The position numbers were made by a program, and so were the translations under genes. Positions 59,579-64,000 of a DNA stretch of 64,000 nucleotides are shown one piece after another. Under the pieces are notes generated by a model. That model was not told the DNA's origin. It worked only from the letters and a program-made list of their open reading frames with translations, and ran no database searches. This stretch comes from Sphingobacteriales bacterium. Its GTDB lineage: Bacteria > Bacteroidota > Bacteroidia > Chitinophagales > JADIYW01. Every line of letters starts with the position of its first letter. Position 1 is the stretch's first letter. The stretch lies in the NCBI GenBank assembly GCA_947460245.1, contig CANHGL010000002.1, positions 67,588 to 131,587 on the forward strand, read 5' to 3'.

Positions 59579-62500
59579 ATGAATTTCAATCTATTCCACA
59601 AAATTTCAAGGAAAATTCTTTTAACCAGTATACTAGCTTTTTCATTTATTACTTCAGCGAGTGCTGCCAATGAGACATTGACCTCCGGAGCTTTTATCAT
59701 TAACATGGGAGCCACTAATCCTAATACCATAGCAAATGGTGTTAAGCCTTATGGACTTGTTTATGATTTAATTAAGAACTACTATGTACCTGTAAAGTGG
59801 ATAATTGGGCAAGGGAAGGTAAAGGATGGTGCTGACTTTACCTATAATGGTGTTCAGTACAAAGGAGGAACCTTTATTATTCCTGCGGAGTACAGATCAG
59901 CTGCCGTAAATGTAAGAATTGCATTCTGGCAAACCCAGGGCGTTGTAGGTACATCCACCACATCGTCTTTAACTGTAGATGTATATGCCTCACTCAAGAC
60001 TTTCCCACGCTGGACTTTAGATGCCACTAATGGTTCTATAGCTCAAGCTTATTTAACTAATGCAGGTATTACGCTTACAGCGTTCCCGGGTGCTTACAAC
60101 TGGAAAGCAGTTGCAGACTTGGATTGTTGTGACGATTTCTATGTAATGCCGCACGCAGATCCTACCTGGGCAACGCATAACAGATTATACACTTGGAATA
60201 AAACCTGTTTGGGTTCTATCTGGGCTGCTTGTCATGCTGTGAGTGCATTAAGTAACGCTATTAATCCTGCTGATTTGACACAGCAGATGAACTTCTTGAC
60301 AGAAAAGAATCCTACACCTACAACTGTGCCTTATGCAAACAATAGTTTGAAATTATGGGGTACGCACAGTGCAGGTTCTGTGCCTTACACGCATAGATTA
60401 TTTGACGATCCCGTTGCTCAATATATGGGAACAACAGATGCAGCTCAATTAAATGGTTCAGAGCAAATCTATATGCCCGTTCAAACTGGGCCTAATGCAA
60501 AGTGGAATCCCGGAGCAAAGGTTATCGCTTACGACCCAACTCAGGCAGATGTACCTGTCTTAAATCCTGATTTAAGTAATGCTGCAGCTTTATTGGTTTA
60601 TGGTCGTGCATTTGATGATACCACTCGAGGTTATGTAATGTACGAAGCAGGACACTCCCATAATAAAGGTACAGTTGCAGACATTGCAGCACAGAGAGCA
60701 TTTTTCAACTTTAGTTTTGTTCAGTTAATTATTAAAACACCACAATTAGTAACCGGTGGGGTAACGGTTAACCAAACAATAACTGGAGGGGCTTCCGTAA
60801 ATCCTACGGTGTCTGCAAGTTCTCCATTGCCGGGAATTACGTTTACTTATCAGTGGACGTCCAGCTGCGGAGGTTCTTTTGTCAATGGGACTACAGCGAA
60901 TCCAACTTTTATTGCGCCTACAGTTTCTTCTAATACACCTTGTTCTATTTCATGCTTGGTTTCTGATCCTTGTGGCAGGCAATCTTTCACCAGTATTCCT
61001 ATTATAATTTTAGCACCTCCGGTTGGACCAATGCCTGTTAATGATACAGTCAATGTTCCTTCTGCTTGTGCAACTACTGCACCACCGGTTACTTTTAATG
61101 TGTTAACTAATGATTCACTTACGGCGGGTAATAGTGTAACTGTTTCATTGTTGGGTTCTGGTTCGAATGGAACTTTTGTTGATAATGGAAATGGAAGCAT
61201 TACCTATACTGCAAATCCAGGTTTTATAGGAACAGATACAGCAAGATACCGTGTATGTGATAACGTAACAACATTGTGTTCTACTGCTTTAATAATTGTA
61301 AAGATTGGAACACTGGATGCCAATGGTTGCGGTCCGGATGAATTTTATGGTGTAGTAGCTGCCGGAGCTGCGGATAGTTCAATTACTTCCTTAACGAACA
61401 GTATTGGTACTCCAGACAATGCATTAGATGTTGCCGATGCTACTTTAGCAGCGTTTAACTCAACAGCAGACTCACTTACACTACGTTTAGATAATACGCT
61501 TGGTCTAAATGATTCTTTACAAATCACTTGGGCAAGCAATGGTGCCGGTTTAGCAACTATTAATGTTAAGGTTGCTGCAACACAAGCGGGTCCATATATT
61601 AATTTAGGTAATTTCACACTTAGTGGTACTGCTTTAGGTATTACGTATATTAATACTGCAGGAAACGTAAATTATGTTTGTATAAAGCAGATAGGTGCGC
61701 AGGCACTCAACATTGACGCAGTAGAGTTTGATATAAAGGGATGTGTGTCAAAATATCCTGCTGTTTCCAGTCAATCTTACAATATATATGAAGATAGCTG
61801 TACCACTTTAAGCGTTTTAGATGGTGCAGTTGATCCATTAGGGGGGACTTTATCGGTGACAAGAGTAGTTACCCAACCCAGAATTGGTAAGATTAGTATT
61901 AACCTGGATAATACCATTACTTATTGTAGCAATAGAGATGTTAGCGGCAGCGATACAGTATATATACAAGTGTGCAGTTCATCAGGCTATTGTTCTACAG
62001 AAATGTTGACCTTCAATGTAGCTGATGATGGCTGTCCTTCCGGGTCTTATAAGCCTTCTTCTAGTATTACAACACTAACACTTAATACCTCTACTACTAT
62101 AGATGATGCAACCTTAAATCAAGAGGGAGCGGCTGCAACTACACCAGATGGTACAGGCAACTTCTTCCTAGTTGGTAAAAAGCCAAATAAAGTGAAACGT
62201 GGCGTAATGCGTTTTGATGTTTCTACCATTCCTACTAATGCTTTGGTGCAGTCAGCCGTATTGGCTTTAAAAACTTCTACAGGAGGTGAGACACAGAAAG
62301 GACCATACACCATGACCATAAGTGCTCAAAAGTTATTACAGTCATTTGTTGAAGCACAAACTACCTGGAACTTAAGAAGTACCGGAAATAACTGGACACC
62401 TGCAGGTGGTTCATTTAATTCAACTTCCTTATCAAGTGCAATAGTTACGATACCGAGCGCTAAAACATCTCAAACTGTTACTTTCAATTTATCTGGGATT

Positions 62501-64000
62501 ACGCAGGATTGGGTTACTACTCCTGCTAATAACATAGGTATTCTTTTAAAACAACTGGATGAAACCAGAATAGATAAGAAGATTGGTATTTATAGTAGTG
62601 AAAATGGTACAGCAGGGAACAGACCTCAGTTTGTAGTAAAATATTCTACACCTTTAACATGTACTCCAATTTCTAATCATGCGCCTCTGGCACAACCGGA
62701 CTTTGGTACAACAAACTCAACTACACCGGTTACCATAGCCGTTCTTCCAAATGATGGAGATGTGGATACCTTGAGTTCCATATCACTTACTAGCATAATA
62801 TCTGCACCTTCTTCCGGAACGGCAGTAGTTTCAGGAAGCAATGTTATATATACTCCTGCTTCTGGGGTAACGGGAACATTTACATTTACCTATAGAATAG
62901 TAGATAATATTGGAGCTGCAGATACCGCTAAAGTAACGGTTACTGTAACCAACGCTGCACCGAATGCATTAGCAGACAGAGATTCTATGAATAGTAATGT
63001 TACTGCTTACTCCATAAGCGTAAAATCTAACGACGTAGATCCTGAAGGAAATCCAACAACTGCACCAACCATTATAATCAGTCCTCAAAATGGTACAGCT
63101 CTGGTTTCAGGTAATAATATTTTGTATACTCCAAATCCTAATTTCATCGGATTTGATACCTTGATTTATCAGATATGTGAAACGGCTGGAGGAGCTTGCA
63201 GTGAGCCTGCGTTATGTGATACAGCCATAGTTTATCTGAAAATAAAAAATCAGGCACCTGTTGCAATCAGAGATTTAAAATCTACTAATCAATGTCAGCC
63301 TGCAATTATTGATGTTTTAAGCAATGATAACGATCCTGAAAGTGGTTCTTTAACGGTTACGGTAACTACTGCTCCTGCAAATGGTACAACTTCAGTTTCC
63401 GGTGGACAAATTACCTATACTCCAAATCCTGGGTTCAGTGGTCCAACTGATCAGTTTATATACACCTTGTGTGATGATGCATCTCCGTCTCTATGTGATA
63501 CAGCAAAAGTAATTGTATCTATAAATGCTTCTCCACAAAACACCAAGCCTATTGCTTTGGATGATTATGGTGACGGTATAACTAACAACCTAGTGTATTG
63601 GGATATCTTAACGAATGATTCAGATCCAAATAATGATGTGATTGTTGCTTCTCTTCCTGGTGGAATACTACAACCATCAAATGGTAGTGTATCAATTCTA
63701 TCTAATGGGTTATTGTTATATACACCAGCGAGCGGATTTAGTGGAACAGATTCCATGGATTATGTGATCTGTGATAATTTTCCTACACCTCCGGGTGGTT
63801 GTCCTCCAACACCTAGCTTATGTGACACGGCAAGATTCTATGTAACTATTACAGGTCCTGCTGTTGACGGAAATCCTACAGCCATCAGAGATACAGCTGT
63901 TACCAATGAAGATACACCTGTTAACATAAATGTATTGGCAAACGATAGTTTTGGTATTAATGGACCAAGCTTATCAGCAATTACGATTACTGATAATGCT
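59579..64000 (+). CDS. giant secreted multidomain surface protein, 3' truncated by the window
   Basis: The frame runs open for 1474 codons from ATG 59579 to the window edge. A signal peptide (about 12-29, ending SASA) comes first. The N-terminal region (about 35-385) has DDFYVMPHADPTW, SIWAACHAVSALSN (Cys218) and YVMYEAGHSHNKGTV (His359, His361), resembling a class-I glutamine-amidotransferase-like fold. A PKD/Ig-like module follows (to about 480), then an Ig/cadherin-like repeat (about 482-575). Next come a jellyroll-like part (about 576-722), a second repeat, and a DNRLRE-type domain (about 820-1020; KRGVMRFDVS, ITQDWVTTPANNIGILLK). At least five more cadherin-like repeats follow (ILTNDSDPNND, ITYTPNPGFSG). 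It is probably a T9SS-exported adhesin; the sorting domain lies beyond the window. Confidence 0.85.
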   Translation, partial: MNFNLFHKISRKILLTSILAFSFITSASAANETLTSGAFIINMGATNPNTIANGVKPYGLVYDLIKNYYVPVKWIIGQGKVKDGADFTYNGVQYKGGTFIIPAEYRSAAVNVRIAFWQTQGVVGTSTTSSLTVDVYASLKTFPRWTLDATNGSIAQAYLTNAGITLTAFPGAYNWKAVADLDCCDDFYVMPHADPTWATHNRLYTWNKTCLGSIWAACHAVSALSNAINPADLTQQMNFLTEKNPTPTTVPYANNSLKLWGTHSAGSVPYTHRLFDDPVAQYMGTTDAAQLNGSEQIYMPVQTGPNAKWNPGAKVIAYDPTQADVPVLNPDLSNAAALLVYGRAFDDTTRGYVMYEAGHSHNKGTVADIAAQRAFFNFSFVQLIIKTPQLVTGGVTVNQTITGGASVNPTVSASSPLPGITFTYQWTSSCGGSFVNGTTANPTFIAPTVSSNTPCSISCLVSDPCGRQSFTSIPIIILAPPVGPMPVNDTVNVPSACATTAPPVTFNVLTNDSLTAGNSVTVSLLGSGSNGTFVDNGNGSITYTANPGFIGTDTARYRVCDNVTTLCSTALIIVKIGTLDANGCGPDEFYGVVAAGAADSSITSLTNSIGTPDNALDVADATLAAFNSTADSLTLRLDNTLGLNDSLQITWASNGAGLATINVKVAATQAGPYINLGNFTLSGTALGITYINTAGNVNYVCIKQIGAQALNIDAVEFDIKGCVSKYPAVSSQSYNIYEDSCTTLSVLDGAVDPLGGTLSVTRVVTQPRIGKISINLDNTITYCSNRDVSGSDTVYIQVCSSSGYCSTEMLTFNVADDGCPSGSYKPSSSITTLTLNTSTTIDDATLNQEGAAATTPDGTGNFFLVGKKPNKVKRGVMRFDVSTIPTNALVQSAVLALKTSTGGETQKGPYTMTISAQKLLQSFVEAQTTWNLRSTGNNWTPAGGSFNSTSLSSAIVTIPSAKTSQTVTFNLSGITQDWVTTPANNIGILLKQLDETRIDKKIGIYSSENGTAGNRPQFVVKYSTPLTCTPISNHAPLAQPDFGTTNSTTPVTIAVLPNDGDVDTLSSISLTSIISAPSSGTAVVSGSNVIYTPASGVTGTFTFTYRIVDNIGAADTAKVTVTVTNAAPNALADRDSMNSNVTAYSISVKSNDVDPEGNPTTAPTIIISPQNGTALVSGNNILYTPNPNFIGFDTLIYQICETAGGACSEPALCDTAIVYLKIKNQAPVAIRDLKSTNQCQPAIIDVLSNDNDPESGSLTVTVTTAPANGTTSVSGGQITYTPNPGFSGPTDQFIYTLCDDASPSLCDTAKVIVSINASPQNTKPIALDDYGDGITNNLVYWDILTNDSDPNNDVIVASLPGGILQPSNGSVSILSNGLLLYTPASGFSGTDSMDYVICDNFPTPPGGCPPTPSLCDTARFYVTITGPAVDGNPTAIRDTAVTNEDTPVNINVLANDSFGINGPSLSAITITDNA

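Noticed and set aside
60850-63756. Several minus-strand ORFs of 63-116 codons inside the giant gene
   Set aside because: They lie opposite a continuous repeat-protein frame with clear domains. Their proteins have no signal or motif and arise from the codon bias of the Thr/Gly-rich coding strand.

Overview
The window looks like a piece of a Bacteroidota chromosome, most likely from the Chitinophagales/Sphingobacteriales side, although the sequence alone does not fix a genus. Supporting signs are the low GC content, promoters of the TTG-N17-23-TAnnTTTG type, A-rich leaders instead of Shine-Dalgarno sites, a type IX secretion sorting domain, a TonB-dependent receptor, and families typical of the phylum (DUF1573, DUF3822, DUF4159, DUF2141, heme-binding domain, PorT-like barrels). 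No rRNA, tRNA, CRISPR array, insertion sequence or prophage was seen. Almost everything is ordinary, densely packed chromosomal coding sequence on both strands.

Layout. 1-8.4 kb: end of a FAD oxidoreductase, a membrane-anchored unknown, an MsbA-like ABC exporter, a half-length CvfB-like RNA-binding protein, a DEAD-box helicase, a DUF2141 protein, an MltF-like lytic transglycosylase, a DUF1573 protein and a small beta-barrel protein. 8.5-18.1 kb: topoisomerase IV (parE-parC), a PLP desulfhydrase/deaminase, SMC and a BON protein. 18.2-25.1 kb: an envelope block with OstA-like, MCE/MlaD and amidase genes on the minus strand, divergent from an LptD-like gene. 25.1-27.9 kb: the operon DUF3822-rsmD-rsmE-DUF4159. 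28-35.3 kb: sucC, a TsaC-type gene, a T9SS-secreted hydrolase, a DUF3298 lipoprotein, a fatty-acid-hydroxylase-like protein, a GNAT/FemAB-like protein and a rhomboid protease.

35.4-42.8 kb: the three-gene NAD(P) transhydrogenase, a secreted beta-propeller, a FecA-like TonB receptor, a DUF4377/META protein and a heme-binding protein. 42.8-47.4 kb: a minus-strand operon (TPR protein, ribH, metallo-beta-lactamase-fold protein, polyprenyl synthase), divergent from recF and a DciA-like gene. 47.4-51.9 kb: thioredoxin, DUF58, two alpha/beta hydrolases, xerD and aroQ. 52-57.5 kb: a secreted unknown, a flippase, DUF983, two LEA2 proteins and the LemA-TPM-TPM operon. 57.5-64 kb: a helical-repeat protein of unknown function, a 509-bp intergenic region with a possible small transcript, and the first 1474 codons of a giant secreted protein that leaves the window.

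The points most worth following up are these. The giant protein has an N-terminal region resembling a class-I glutamine-amidotransferase fold (Cys218, His359/His361), followed by adhesin-like repeats, and sits next to a putative small gene. Five copies of TCTAAAT/ATTTAGA lie in the promoter region of the TonB receptor. RsmD carries GPPY where DPPY is expected. The CvfB-like protein has only the C-terminal half of the family. Non-ATG starts are concentrated in the LPS/lipid-transport genes. All eleven convergent gene pairs have stop codons at most 26 bp apart, and three of these junctions are palindromic. No unmistakably new multi-gene system is visible.
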